Numbered from the stretch's first letter, positions 11,282 through 20,652 are shown. The stretch is DNA of 64,000 nt from Sinomonas sp. P10A9 (GCF_041022165.1 NZ_CP163302.1:3038001-3102000); one strand, 5' to 3'. Translations and numbers: made by a program. The notes: a model not told the origin generated them from the letters alone.

Positions 11282-14200
11282 TCAGTACGTGACCTCCTGC
11301 GAACGCTTGCGGATGGTGCTGACCATGTCTCGCTGGTTGCCCGTCGGGCCGAGATAGTTGAACGCGTACGAGAGCTGCGCGTAACCGCCGATGAGGTGCG
11401 TCGGCTTCACCAGGAGCCGGGTGGCCGAGTTGTGGATGCCGCCGCGCCGTCCCGTGGCCTCCGACTTCGGGACGTCGATCGTGCGCTCCTGGGCGTGGTA
11501 CACATACACGACGCCGGCCGGCATGCGGTGGCTCACGATCGCGCGCCCCACGAACACGCCGTTGGCGTTGACGCATTCGATCCAGTCGTTGTCCTCGACG
11601 CCGATTGCGGCAGCGTCCTCGGAACTCATCCAGCACGTCGGGCCGCCCCGCGAGAGCGAGAGCATGAACAGGTTGTCCTGGTACTCGGAGTGGATGGACC
11701 ACTTGCTGTGCGGGGTGAGGAACCGCACCGTGACCTCCATGCCGTTCTGCCCGAGCCGGGGTTCGCCGAAGAGCCGGTGCATGTCCAGCGGCGGCCGGTA
11801 GATCGGCAGCGCCTCGCCCAGATCCCGCATCCAGTCGTGGTCGAGGAAGAAGTGCATCCGCCCGGTGAGCGTGTGCCAGGGCTTGAGGCGTTCGACGTTG
11901 ATGGTGAACGGCGCGTACCGCCGACCACCGGTCTCGGACCCCGACCATTCGGGGCTCGTGATGACGGGGACCGGGGCGGCCTGGGTGTCCGCGAACCGGA
12001 TCAGCTTCTCCTCCGAGCCCTCGGCGAGGTCTGCGAGGCGGCGGCCCGTGCGGCGTTCGAGCTGGCGGAAGCCCTGCACGGCGAGTTCGCCGTTGGTCGT
12101 TCCCGAGAAGGCGAGGACCGCCTCGGCGAGCTTCGCGTCCGTGTCGATCGCCGGCAGGCCCGCTGCGACGCCGTGGGACATGACGCCGTTCGCGCCCGCG
12201 AGCCGGTCGAGTGTGTGCCCGAGCTCGAACGTCACGTTCTTGACCGTGAACCCCTTCTCACGGGCGAGGGGACCGATGGCCGCAAGCTTCTCGGCGATGG
12301 CTGTGTAGTCGCGTTCCACGACGGTCACCTGCGGCATGGTCACGCCCGGGATGGCCGGGACGTCCGCGTCCCGCCAGTCACGCACGACGCCGCCGGGCTG
12401 GGCGATCTGTCCCGGCGTGTCGTGCTGGAGCGGCACCGTGACGAGGTCTCGCCGGACCCCGAGGTGGTTGCGGGCCTGCTTGGACAGCTCCTGCGCGAGC
12501 AGGTGGAACATCTCGAAGTCCGTCTTCGTCTCCCACGGCGGATCGATCGCGGGGCTGAAAGCATGCACGTAGGGGTGCATGTCGGTGGATGAGAGATCGT
12601 GCTTCTCGTACCAGGTCGCGGCGGGGAACACGATGTCGGAGAGGAGCGTCGTGGACGTCATGCGGAAGTCCGCAGACATCAGCAGGTCGAGTTTGCCCTC
12701 CGGCGTCTCCTCGCGCCACGCCACGTCCCGCGGGTGCGGCATGCCCGGCTCGGCCTCGTTCCCCATGACGTTGTGGTGCGTCCCGAGGAGGTTCTTGAGG
12801 AAGTACTCATTGCCCTTCGCGGACGATCCGAGAAGGTTCGAGCGCCACAGCACGAGCGTCCGGGGCCAGTTCTCGGGGGCGTCGACGTCGTCGACCGCGG
12901 CGGTAAGGGCGCCGGCCTTGAGCTGTGCAGCGACGTAGGCGGCCTCAGTCTCCGCGGCCCCGGCCGCGACGGCCTCGTGGGCCTCGTCGGCGACCTCGAG
13001 CGGGCTGCGGTTGAACTGGGGGTAGAAAGGCATCCAGCCGAGCCGGGCCGACTGCGCGATGGCGTCCGCCGTATGCATGCCGTCGAGGTTGCCCTCGGCC
13101 AGCGGCGAAGCGAGGGACGAGGCGGAGTAGCCGTCGTTGCGCCACTGGCCGGTGTGCATGTACCAGTACGAGGTACCCGTCATCGTGCGCGGCGGCCGCG
13201 ACCAGTCGAGTCCGTTCGCCAGCGAGACCCAGCCCGTGAGCGGGCGGGTCTTCTCCTGGCCTACGTAGTGGGCCCATCCCCCGCCGTTGCGTCCCATCGA
13301 GCCCGTCAGAAGCAGCAGGGAGAGGACCGAGCGATACGTAACGTCGCCGTGGAACCACTGGCAGATGCCGGCGCCCATGATCACCATGGACCGGCCGTTG
13401 GACTCCTCGGCGTTGCGGGCGAACTCGCGGGCGACCCGGAGGCACTGGGCGACGGGAACGTTGGTGATGCCTTCCTGCCAGGCCGGGGTGTAAGGGGTGC
13501 TTGCATCCTCATAGCCAGTGGGCCACTCCCCCGGCAGGCCGGGACGGGCCACGCCATACTGGGCCAGCATGAGGTCGAACACCGTCGTGACGGTCCTGCC
13601 GCCCACCTCGCGCACGGGGACACCGCGGCGCAGCACCGATCCGGAGCCGTCCGCGGCTTCGAAGCACGGGAGCATCACTTCGGCGACGCGCGACGGCGGG
13701 GCGACCCCGCCGCCGTCGGCCGCGGAGAGCAGCGGGTCGACACTGCCCAGATCGAGGTTCCAGCGGCCCTCGTCGGAGGAGTTGTACCGGAAGCCGATCG
13801 ATCCGTTCGGGACCACGGGCTCCCCCGTGGCCGAGTCGAGCAGGACCGTCTTCCACGCGGCGTCGGCCTGGCCCTCCTGCCCCGGAAGGTCTGCGGCGGT
13901 GAGGAACTTGCCCGGCACGAGCCCCGCGCCGTCCTGCGAGGGGACCAGCGTGATGAGAAACGGCAGGTCCGTGTAGCGCTTCGCGAAGTCGGTGAAGAAC
14001 GGCACTTCGCGGTCGAGGTAGAACTCCTTGAGGATCACGTGGCCCATGGCCATCGCGAGCGCCGCATCGGTACCGGCCTGCGGCGCCATCCACTCGTCGG
14101 CGAACTTGGTGCTGTCCGCGTAGTCCGGGCTCACGACGACGACCTTCGTGCCCCGGTAGCGCACCTCGGTCATCCAGTGGGCATCCGGCGTACGGGTCAC

Positions 14201-15019
14201 CGGGACATTCGATCCCCACATCATGAGGTAGGTCGAGTCCCACCAGTCCCCCGACTCCGGGACGTCGGTCTGGTCGCCGAACACCTGGGGGCTTGCCACG
14301 GGCAGGTCGGCGTACCAGTCGTAGAAGCTCGTCATGACGCCGCCGATGAGCTGGATGAACCGCGTACCCACGCAGTGGCTCACGATCGACATGGCCGGGA
14401 TGGGAGAGAAGCCAGAGCAGCGGTCCGGCCCGTAGGTCTTGATCGTGTGGACATGGGCGGCCGCGGCCATCTCGACGGCCTCGTTCCAGCTCGCGCGGAC
14501 GAGCCCGCCCTTGCCGCGCGCCTGCTGGTAGCGTCGCCGACGCTCCGGGTCCGAGACGACGTCGGCCCAGGCCTGCACCGGGTCCCCGAGGCGGTGCTTC
14601 GCCTCGCGGTACATCTCGAGCAGCACGCCTCGCACGTAGGGGTAGCGCACGCGCGTCGGCGAGTACGTGTACCACGAGAAGGCGGCACCCCGCGGGCAGC
14701 CCCTCGGCTCGTATTCCGGACGGTCCGGTCCGACGGACGGATAGTCGGTCTGCTGCGACTCCCACGTGATGATGCCGTCCTTGACGTACACCTTCCACGA
14801 ACAGGACCCCGTGCAGTTCACGCCATGGGTCGAGCGGACCACCTTGTCATGGCTCCACCGGTCCCGGTAGAACACGTCACCGGCCCGTCCGCCCTCGCGG
14901 AAGACGGCACGCCCATCGTCCGTCTCCTCCCATCGTGTGAAGAAGCGCCCCATCGCGAGCATCGCGTCTGAAGCGCTTCCATCGAGTCCTGAGCGGATCG
15001 GTCCGGCTGCCATGGGCAC
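11282..15019 (-). CDS. narG: respiratory nitrate reductase alpha subunit (molybdenum)
   Basis: Catalytic subunit, 1,245 residues (E. coli 1,247), reducing nitrate to nitrite in anaerobic respiration. The N-terminal [4Fe-4S] site has His and Cys in HGVNCTGSCSW and a later Cys in PRGCPRGAAFS. The Mo-ligating Asp lies in SFYDWYADLP. The molybdopterin dinucleotide domain (for example TPHSKWSIHSEYQDN) runs to the end. No Tat signal is seen, so it is the cytoplasmic type. The start is GTG 15019 or ATG 15013. There is no ribosome binding site, and a -10-like hexamer ends 7 bases before ATG 15013, so a leaderless mRNA from the ATG is plausible. Confidence 0.97.
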   Translation of the reverse strand: MPMAAGPIRSGLDGSASDAMLAMGRFFTRWEETDDGRAVFREGGRAGDVFYRDRWSHDKVVRSTHGVNCTGSCSWKVYVKDGIITWESQQTDYPSVGPDRPEYEPRGCPRGAAFSWYTYSPTRVRYPYVRGVLLEMYREAKHRLGDPVQAWADVVSDPERRRRYQQARGKGGLVRASWNEAVEMAAAAHVHTIKTYGPDRCSGFSPIPAMSIVSHCVGTRFIQLIGGVMTSFYDWYADLPVASPQVFGDQTDVPESGDWWDSTYLMMWGSNVPVTRTPDAHWMTEVRYRGTKVVVVSPDYADSTKFADEWMAPQAGTDAALAMAMGHVILKEFYLDREVPFFTDFAKRYTDLPFLITLVPSQDGAGLVPGKFLTAADLPGQEGQADAAWKTVLLDSATGEPVVPNGSIGFRYNSSDEGRWNLDLGSVDPLLSAADGGGVAPPSRVAEVMLPCFEAADGSGSVLRRGVPVREVGGRTVTTVFDLMLAQYGVARPGLPGEWPTGYEDASTPYTPAWQEGITNVPVAQCLRVAREFARNAEESNGRSMVIMGAGICQWFHGDVTYRSVLSLLLLTGSMGRNGGGWAHYVGQEKTRPLTGWVSLANGLDWSRPPRTMTGTSYWYMHTGQWRNDGYSASSLASPLAEGNLDGMHTADAIAQSARLGWMPFYPQFNRSPLEVADEAHEAVAAGAAETEAAYVAAQLKAGALTAAVDDVDAPENWPRTLVLWRSNLLGSSAKGNEYFLKNLLGTHHNVMGNEAEPGMPHPRDVAWREETPEGKLDLLMSADFRMTSTTLLSDIVFPAATWYEKHDLSSTDMHPYVHAFSPAIDPPWETKTDFEMFHLLAQELSKQARNHLGVRRDLVTVPLQHDTPGQIAQPGGVVRDWRDADVPAIPGVTMPQVTVVERDYTAIAEKLAAIGPLAREKGFTVKNVTFELGHTLDRLAGANGVMSHGVAAGLPAIDTDAKLAEAVLAFSGTTNGELAVQGFRQLERRTGRRLADLAEGSEEKLIRFADTQAAPVPVITSPEWSGSETGGRRYAPFTINVERLKPWHTLTGRMHFFLDHDWMRDLGEALPIYRPPLDMHRLFGEPRLGQNGMEVTVRFLTPHSKWSIHSEYQDNLFMLSLSRGGPTCWMSSEDAAAIGVEDNDWIECVNANGVFVGRAIVSHRMPAGVVYVYHAQERTIDVPKSEATGRRGGIHNSATRLLVKPTHLIGGYAQLSYAFNYLGPTGNQRDMVSTIRKRSQEVTY

Positions 15020-15020
15020 A

Positions 15021-15063
15021 CTCTAAGAATCGGAGGATCGCCGAGGGAAGGCCATAAGTCCCT
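15021..15063 (-). promoter_or_regulatory. narG promoter with DevR/DosR-like box
   Basis: On the minus strand, TTAGAG (15026-15021) ends 7 bases before ATG 15013. Just upstream, GGGACTTATGGCCTT (15062-15048) matches the actinobacterial hypoxia-regulator motif GGGACTTNNGGCCCT at all but one fixed position, centred about 42 bases before the ATG. A nitrate/oxygen response regulator of the NarL/DevR class probably acts here. Inference; no footprint is known. Confidence 0.45.
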
Positions 15064-15098
15064 AGGGCACACAAATTTGCTCTAATTCGATACCAGTT

Positions 15099-16163
15099 TT
15101 AGGAAAGCGGGTCCTCAAGCCGACGCGCATCCTCGACGGCGGCCGCGACATTCCTCGTCAACAGCACGAGCCACGCTAGGATGTCCCCCGCGACGACGAG
15201 CTCCATCGCGGTCATGTTGTAGTACCCGAGCGGCCACCACATCATGACCGAGAGGACCGCCCCCGCCAGCATGAAGTAGCCGGCGAGGTAGAACGTCCGG
15301 CTGAGCCCGGGAAGCCATGCGTGCGCGCGGAGCACGAGCAGGGTGTAGACGGCGGTCATGGCCGTGGCCATCGAGTTGTGCACCGGAATGGAGAGGTCCA
15401 CCGCCACGAGCCCGGTAGCCGCAAGGAACGCGCCGATGGCGGCGATGCACGCCACCAGAACGGCCTCACGGTTCCGGGCCAGCACGACGCCCGCATGCTC
15501 GCGGTAGAGGTCGAGCGCCCGCACGTCGCGGGTCATGTACTCGGCGAGCAGCGCAATCACGGCGCCAGCCGTCACGAGCGTTCCGTTGAACGCGAGGGAG
15601 ACCCCATAGTCGGCCGCTCCGAGCACGCTCATGTTGACCTGCCACCAGTCGGAGCGGTTGGTCGTGACCATCGAGGTCAGGACCCCGGCAGCCAGGAATG
15701 TGGCAATGAGGTTCGAGAGCGCATAGCTGTCCATGCGCGAGCCGGACTGATAGGCAGCGTAGGAGGCGAGCGCGCCCGCGAGCGAGGTCAGGAGTGCCGC
15801 CGCGAACGCGTCGAGCGTGACGCCGCTGAAAGCCCGCTGGAAGATCTGGAAGCTCGCCCACGTCACCATGAACGCGATGGCTGCGTGCGCGAACGCGAGT
15901 GCGACCAGGCCGAGCAGCCGCCTCCATAGGGCCCGCTCGGCGAGCCATCTCCGGTCGGGCTCCGCATAGGAGCGGCGGTAGGCGACAGCGCAGGCCAGGA
16001 GAGCGGCGAATCCGGCCACGAGCGCCGCGACGTCCCCCACGCCGTGGTCGCCGGAAAGTGCCGGACGGCGGCCGGCGAAGGCCGCAAGTGCCACCGCAAG
16101 GCCCAGGAGGACGGCCGCAAATGCCGCGAGGAGGGCGTGCGCCTCGACGGCGGTCGCCGTCAT
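15099..16163 (-). CDS. DUF998-type membrane protein
   Basis: 354-residue integral membrane protein with about eight hydrophobic segments. The pattern ALSNLIATFLAAGVLTSMV, then WWQVNMSVLG, HNSMATAMTAVY and GYYNMTAMELV matches the DUF998 family of actinobacterial membrane proteins, which has no established function. The start ATG 16163 (MTATAVEAH) is chosen because the longer open frame upstream (to 16472) overlaps the acetyltransferase and is Arg-rich shadow sequence. It lies on the nar strand, 85 bases upstream of narG, but the narG promoter lies between them, so it need not belong to that operon. Confidence 0.75.
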   Translation of the reverse strand: MTATAVEAHALLAAFAAVLLGLAVALAAFAGRRPALSGDHGVGDVAALVAGFAALLACAVAYRRSYAEPDRRWLAERALWRRLLGLVALAFAHAAIAFMVTWASFQIFQRAFSGVTLDAFAAALLTSLAGALASYAAYQSGSRMDSYALSNLIATFLAAGVLTSMVTTNRSDWWQVNMSVLGAADYGVSLAFNGTLVTAGAVIALLAEYMTRDVRALDLYREHAGVVLARNREAVLVACIAAIGAFLAATGLVAVDLSIPVHNSMATAMTAVYTLLVLRAHAWLPGLSRTFYLAGYFMLAGAVLSVMMWWPLGYYNMTAMELVVAGDILAWLVLLTRNVAAAVEDARRLEDPLS

Positions 16164-16222
16164 CGGCTCCCCCAGCCGGTCGCCGGGCGTGCGGCGCCTG
16201 TGGTCGGGCCCGGCGTCCCGGC

Positions 16223-17329
16223 TCACGCAAGCCTCCGGTACCACTCGCCGTCGTACCCCGCCGGCCTGAAGCCGAGGGCCTCGTTGATTGCGAGCATGTG
16301 CACGTTCTCCTCGGCGTTGGACGTCACGACCTTGCGCGCACTGGGGAACCGCGCGCGGTACTGGGCGAGGTTGGCGAGCTTGATCCACATCCCGAGGGAG
16401 TGGCCGCGGTGCCCGATCCGCACGAGCGTGTCGTCCTGATCCCCGACCTCCTCCTTGCCGCGCCTGATCCACAGGACCGTGTAGGCCGCAAGCTGACCGC
16501 TCGCCCGGTGCCGCGCCACCGCGTACAGAGGCGTGGTCCCTCCCTCAGCGAGCAGGCCGTCCAGGGCCGCGACACGCGCTGCGTCCCAGACGGCGGGCTC
16601 GTAGACATCCTCGCCCTGGGGCGCATCGACGGACATGCGCGCGAACAGCTCCGCCATGCCTCCCCGGTGCTCTGGCGGGACCCCCTGCCAGAGCAGGAGG
16701 TCGTAGTCGGCCGCCGCCCTGGCGGTCGCGGCCGCCTCGAGTGCCGCCCACACGGCGTCGTGCTCCGAGCCCTCCTCGGGCAGCACCACCTCGCTGAAAC
16801 GGGTCACCTGGCTCAGCGAGAAGCCGGCCGCCCGCGCGAAGCGGACGGATCGGTCGCGGGCGGGGAGCGTGCCGGTGCCCGTCGAGGGCACGACGGCGTC
16901 GGACGGCCCCTCCGCGTGCACCGAGCCCACAGGATGCTCGGTGAAGGTGTCCAGAAGGGTACGGCCGCGGCGCGCGGCCTCCTCGGCCACCGTGGCGGCA
17001 AGGAGGCGGCCGATGCCCCGTCCCGAGGCCATGTCGAGCACCTCGACGTGCACTGTGGCCCGGTTGAGGTCCTCCTTGAGCGGGGTCCGGCAGATCGCCC
17101 GGCCCACCATGCGGCCGCCCTCGCAGACGAAGAACAGCGCAGACGAGTCGTAGGCGGAATCCCGCCATACCCGCAGGCGGTACTCAGGCGGGGAGCAGCG
17201 GTCCTCGTGCCCCCAGATCTGCCGCTGAACGGCATCCGCGAGCTGCGAGAACTCCATGAACTCAGCGGCCTCCGGCCCCTCAAGGCTCGCGGGCAGGCGC
17301 AACCGCTGAACGCGGTGCTCAGCGCTCAT
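16223..17329 (-). CDS. two-domain GNAT acetyltransferase
   Basis: 368-residue protein with two GCN5-type domains in tandem. The first spans about residues 30-200, with an acetyl-CoA loop GRGIGRLL. The second spans about 210-368, with GHRGHSLGMWIKLAN and the terminal strand/helix NVHMLAINEALGFRP. The substrate is unknown; two-domain GNATs of this shape include mycothiol synthase and antibiotic-modifying enzymes, but neither signature is specific here (mshD is elsewhere in the window). The start is ATG 17329. It lies between the rplA terminator and the DUF998 gene, in the region inserted in the ribosomal cluster. Confidence 0.85.
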   Translation of the reverse strand: MSAEHRVQRLRLPASLEGPEAAEFMEFSQLADAVQRQIWGHEDRCSPPEYRLRVWRDSAYDSSALFFVCEGGRMVGRAICRTPLKEDLNRATVHVEVLDMASGRGIGRLLAATVAEEAARRGRTLLDTFTEHPVGSVHAEGPSDAVVPSTGTGTLPARDRSVRFARAAGFSLSQVTRFSEVVLPEEGSEHDAVWAALEAAATARAAADYDLLLWQGVPPEHRGGMAELFARMSVDAPQGEDVYEPAVWDAARVAALDGLLAEGGTTPLYAVARHRASGQLAAYTVLWIRRGKEEVGDQDDTLVRIGHRGHSLGMWIKLANLAQYRARFPSARKVVTSNAEENVHMLAINEALGFRPAGYDGEWYRRLA

Positions 17330-17388
17330 GGGCGCAAGTCTAGTGCGACACCCGCGGGCGCCCGTGGAACGCGGGCCCGGACGGCAGA

Positions 17389-17419
17389 AGAGCCCCCTCC
17401 CGCAGCGGGAGGAGGCTCT
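17389..17419. terminator. rplA terminator
   Basis: A 15-bp stem with one mismatch (AGAGCCCCCTCCCGC at 17389-17403 against GCGGGAGGAGGCTCT at 17405-17419), 27 bases after the rplA stop, isolates rplKA from the inserted acetyltransferase/nar region. Confidence 0.85.
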
Positions 17420-17445
17420 TCAGCGGTACTGCCGTCGGGGCTGGA

Positions 17446-18153
17446 TCAGCCCTCGAGGATGACCTTGGTAGCGTTCGGGTCAACCGGGATGCCCGGGCCG
17501 AACGTCGTGGCGACGGTCGCCTTCGTGATGTAGCGGCCCTTCGAAGCGGAGGGCTTGAGGCGGAGCACCTCTTCGAGAGCAGCCGCGTAGTTCTCGGCCA
17601 GCTGGCGGGCGTCGAAGGAGGTCCGGCCGATGATGAAGTGCAGGTTCGAGTGCTTGTCGACGCGGAAGTCGATCTTGCCACCCTTGATGTCCGTGACGGC
17701 CTTCGCGACGTCCGGGGTCACCGTGCCGGTCTTGGGGTTCGGCATGAGGTTGCGGGGGCCGAGGATTTTGCCGAGGCGGCCGACCTTGCCCATGAGCTCC
17801 GGGGTGGCGACGGCGGCGTCGAAGTCCGTCCACCCGCCCTGGATGCGCTCGATGAGGTCATCGGAGCCGACGACGTCTGCACCGGCGGCCTCAGCGGCCG
17901 CGGCCTTGTCGCCGGTCGCGAACACGACGACGCGGGCGGTCTTGCCCGTGCCGTGCGGGAGGTTGACCGTACCACGGACCATCTGGTCCGCCTTGCGGGG
18001 GTCGACGCCGAGGCGGAACGCGACCTCGACGGTGGCCTCCGACTTCGACGGGTTGATCTCCTTGGCGAGGGCCACGCCCTCGGCGGGAGCGTAGAACTTC
18101 CCGGCCTCGATCTTCGCGGCCGCTGCCTCGTATGCCTTGCTGCGCTTTGCCAT
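17446..18153 (-). CDS. rplA: 50S ribosomal protein L1
   Basis: L1 (235 residues) binds 23S rRNA at the E-site stalk and often represses its own operon. The N-terminus [14 protein letters not shown], the core [18 protein letters not shown], the signature [18 protein letters not shown] and the C-terminal [16 protein letters not shown] are all intact. The start is ATG 18153 with AAGGAG upstream. It follows rplK by 148 bases in the standard rplK-rplA order. A terminator follows, so rplJL is a separate unit. Confidence 0.98.
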   Translation of the reverse strand: MAKRSKAYEAAAAKIEAGKFYAPAEGVALAKEINPSKSEATVEVAFRLGVDPRKADQMVRGTVNLPHGTGKTARVVVFATGDKAAAAEAAGADVVGSDDLIERIQGGWTDFDAAVATPELMGKVGRLGKILGPRNLMPNPKTGTVTPDVAKAVTDIKGGKIDFRVDKHSNLHFIIGRTSFDARQLAENYAAALEEVLRLKPSASKGRYITKATVATTFGPGIPVDPNATKVILEG

Positions 18154-18281
18154 GCTGCTCTTGATCTCCTTGTGCAGGTGTGGTCATTGTGGGCCGCGCT
18201 CGGCCCTGCCACGTACTTCTTCAAGTGGCGGTCCCGTGTGGTGACCGCCCGATAGTGGGGTCGGAACCCCGCTTCGAGGGA

Positions 18282-18316
18282 CTCAGCCCTCGACGGTAGG
18301 CTCAGCCCTCGACGGT
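18282..18316. repeat. tandem duplication of the rplK 3' end
   Basis: The 16-mer CTCAGCCCTCGACGGT occurs at 18301-18316 (last rplK codons plus stop) and again 19 bases away at 18282-18297, immediately after the gene. It looks like a recent small tandem duplication that left the protein unchanged. Confidence 0.9.
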
Positions 18317-18733
18317 GATGCCCATACTGCGGGCGGTGCCCGCGATGATCTTCTTCGCGGCCTCGACGTCGTTGGCGTTGAGGTCCTCGAGCTTGGTCTT
18401 GGCGATCTCCTCGACCTGCGAGTCGGTGAGCTTGGCGACCTTGACGGTGTGCGGCGTGGCCGAGCCCTTCTGGACGCCCGCAGCCTTCTTGATCAGCTCA
18501 GCGGCCGGCGGGGTCTTCGTGATGAAGGTGAAGGAGCGATCCTCGTAGACCGTGATCTCGACGGGGATGACGTTGCCACGCTGGGATTCCGTCGCGGCGT
18601 TGTACGCCTTGCAGAACTCCATGATGTTGACACCGTGCTGACCGAGCGCAGGACCGATCGGCGGGGCCGGGTTGGCGGCGCCTGCCTGGATCTGCAGCTT
18701 GATGAGGCCGGTGACCTTCTTCTTGGGAGCCAA
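18302..18733 (-). CDS. rplK: 50S ribosomal protein L11
   Basis: L11 (143 residues) forms the GTPase-associated centre with 23S rRNA and supports stringent-response sensing. Visible motifs: [24 protein letters not shown] at the N-terminus with the conserved Pro-rich turn, [13 protein letters not shown], and the RNA-binding C-terminal half ending in the family segment [13 protein letters not shown]. The start codon is TTG at 18733 (APKKKVTG follows), with AAAAGGA upstream; no ATG is available in frame nearby. It precedes rplA and follows nusG. Confidence 0.98.
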
Positions 18734-18891
18734 TGTAGGGTCCTTTTCTTCCTTACGTGTCCTGAAGCAGCAGGAGCGCCGCCCAGGTGGTGACTGCCAT
18801 GGCCCGGCAGTCGGCCGCCCCGGGACCGGAAGGCATCCGGTTCCGGGGCGAAGTCTTCAATTGTACTGTGTCGCGCGTTCCCCGGCCGAGC

Positions 18892-19863
18892 TCAGATCTT
18901 CGAGACCTGATTGAAGGCGAGGGTCACAGGGGTCTCGCGCTCGAAGATCGAGACGAGCACCACGAGAGTCTGCGACTCAGGCTTGATCTCCGAGATCGTA
19001 GCCGGGAGGGTCTCGAACGGGCCCTCCTTGACGATGACGGACTCGCCGACCTCGAAGTCGACGGCGACCGGTGCGGCCTGGGCCTTCAGGCCGGCCTTGC
19101 CGGCGGCCTTGGCCTCGGCGGCCTGCTCGGCCTCGAACACGGGGGCGAGCATCGAGACGACCTCGTCGAGCGTCAACGGGACCGGGTTGTGGGCGTTGCC
19201 CACAAAGCCCGTGACACCCGGGGTGTGGCGGACAGCGCCCCACGAGGCGTCCGTCAGATCCATGCGCACGAGCACGTAGCCGGGGATGCGGACCCGGTTG
19301 ACGATCTTGCGCTGGGCGTTCTTGATCTCGACGACTTCCTCCATCGGGACCTGGATCTCGAAGATGTAGTCTTCCATGTCCAGCGTCTGGATGCGGGTCT
19401 CGAGGTTGGCCTTCACACGGTTCTCGTAGCCCGCGTAGGAGTGGATCACGAACCAGTCGCCCGGCTGGCGGCGGAGCTTGGCGCGGAACTCCTCGGCAGC
19501 CTTCGCGGCGGCCTCGGCCGGGTCCTCATCCTCGGCAGCCTCGTGCTCGCCGGAAGCGTCGTCGGCCTCGACAGCGGCAGGCTCGCCCGCGGCGTCGTCC
19601 GCCTCGTCAGCGTCGTCAGCCTCGAAATCAGCGGTTTCCGAGCCGGCTTCTTCGGAATCGATCAGCTCGACAGTCTCATCCGCTGCGGACGAGTCCTCGT
19701 CTGCGTCCGCTTCCGTGTTCTCGGCGTCAGCGTCGTCGGCTGGGGCACCGGCGTCATGGGAAACGGCAGGCGCGGCGGGGGCAGCGGCGGCGTCGGAGAA
19801 GGCAGGCTCGAAGGCCGCCTCCTCGTGCTCGGTCCCGCGATCCTCGAGCTCGTGCTCAGACAC
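18892..19863 (-). CDS. nusG: transcription termination/antitermination protein NusG
   Basis: NusG (323 residues) binds the RNA polymerase clamp and couples it to Rho or the ribosome. The NGN domain starts near residue 145 ([19 protein letters not shown]) and contains PGYVLVRM and TPGVTGFVG; the KOW domain ([19 protein letters not shown]) closes the protein. The first 140 or so residues are an acidic Ala/Asp/Glu-rich extension, probably disordered, longer than the extension in most actinobacterial NusG proteins. The start is ATG 19863 (MSEHELED) after CAGGAGAC. It lies downstream of secE in the usual order. Confidence 0.97.
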   Translation of the reverse strand: MSEHELEDRGTEHEEAAFEPAFSDAAAAPAAPAVSHDAGAPADDADAENTEADADEDSSAADETVELIDSEEAGSETADFEADDADEADDAAGEPAAVEADDASGEHEAAEDEDPAEAAAKAAEEFRAKLRRQPGDWFVIHSYAGYENRVKANLETRIQTLDMEDYIFEIQVPMEEVVEIKNAQRKIVNRVRIPGYVLVRMDLTDASWGAVRHTPGVTGFVGNAHNPVPLTLDEVVSMLAPVFEAEQAAEAKAAGKAGLKAQAAPVAVDFEVGESVIVKEGPFETLPATISEIKPESQTLVVLVSIFERETPVTLAFNQVSKI

Positions 19864-19985
19864 TTAGTCTCCTGCTTTCCTCGTAACGACTGACTCGTTG
19901 TACCCGTTGCGGCTTAAATGGCTCATCCGCACACCGTCCCTGATTCCGGTCTCCCGGTCTCAGGTCCTGGTCTGCGGATCCAAGC

Positions 19986-20246
19986 CTATTTGGTGGTGGT
20001 CGACCCGCCGAAGACCCAGCCGACGCCAATCCCGAAGAGGAAGTCGAGGATGAACACGACCACCATCATCACGACGACGAATGCCAGCACCACCAGCGTG
20101 TAGTTCACGAGCTCTTGACGCGTCGGCGTGACGACCTTCCGAAGCTCGCCAATCACCTGCCGGACGAAGAGCGCGATCCGGCCGAAGAAGCCAAGCTTCC
20201 TGGCCTGCTTGGGGCGGCCCGAGCTGCTCGAAGCTGTTTCGGTCAA
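19986..20246 (-). CDS. secE: preprotein translocase subunit SecE
   Basis: SecE (86 residues) is the single-span clamp of the SecYEG channel. The amphipathic helix FVRQVIGELRKVVTPTRQEL and one C-terminal membrane helix (VNYTLVVLAFVVVMMVVVF) are diagnostic. The start is TTG 20246, with GAGGAA about 5 bases upstream; no ATG/GTG in the same frame gives this N-terminus. It is the third gene in this cluster, with rplK and rpoB, to use TTG. It lies between tRNA-Trp and nusG, the conserved bacterial order. Confidence 0.95.
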   Translation of the reverse strand: MTETASSSSGRPKQARKLGFFGRIALFVRQVIGELRKVVTPTRQELVNYTLVVLAFVVVMMVVVFILDFLFGIGVGWVFGGSTTTK

Positions 20247-20344
20247 CCGATTCCTCGCTCACTCGCTGTGCCCGCAGGACTTCCCCGCCGGATCCGTTCT
20301 GTGGGTGCGGGAAGAACCCGGAACGATCCGGGCTGATTCCTGCG

Positions 20345-20417
20345 CAGGGCAGACAGGACTCGAACCTGCAACCTGCGGTTTTGGAGACCGCTGCGCTACC
20401 AATTGCGCCACTGCCCT
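20345..20417 (-). tRNA. tRNA-Trp (anticodon CCA)
   Basis: Reading the minus strand, the acceptor arms AGGGCAG (20417-20411) and CTGCCCT (20352-20346) pair. The anticodon loop is CTCCAAA (anticodon CCA) between the stem halves GCGGT and ACCGC. The T loop is GTTCGAGTC. The discriminator is G, and CCA is not encoded. The position just upstream of secE matches the classic tRNA-Trp-secE-nusG order. Confidence 0.97.
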
Positions 20418-20538
20418 TCGGCGGCAAACCGCCTGAGACGCGGAATAGCCGTGGACTACCTTACCAAGGATCCGAGGACATCATGCCATCGCGGATCCGG
20501 CAGGCACAGCCACTCACTGCTTCCGGCGCCGAGGAACT

Positions 20539-20568
20539 AGTTTACGCACATTCTCCACCGACGTCGAA
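20539..20568 (-). promoter_or_regulatory. candidate tRNA-Trp/secE promoter
   Basis: On the minus strand, TTCGAC (20568-20563), an 18-base spacer and TAAACT (20544-20539), about 120 bases before the tRNA. The rest of the 235-base divergent gap 20418-20652 shows only a possible -10 (TAGAGT near 20611) and an AAGGA site for the aminotransferase. Confidence 0.35.
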
Positions 20569-20652
20569 CCGCGTTGCGGCCGGGACTCCGTGCGGCGTGG
20601 ATGGACCGCCTAGAGTGGGTACCACCAGCCCCACGACCCTAAGGATCGCCCC

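Noticed and set aside
12599..14971. 790-codon plus-strand open frame opposite narG
   Set aside because: Shadow of narG with no recognisable domain.
17389..17419. Attenuator of the acetyltransferase
   Set aside because: It lies downstream of rplA and upstream of the acetyltransferase's own start with no leader peptide, so a plain terminator explains it.
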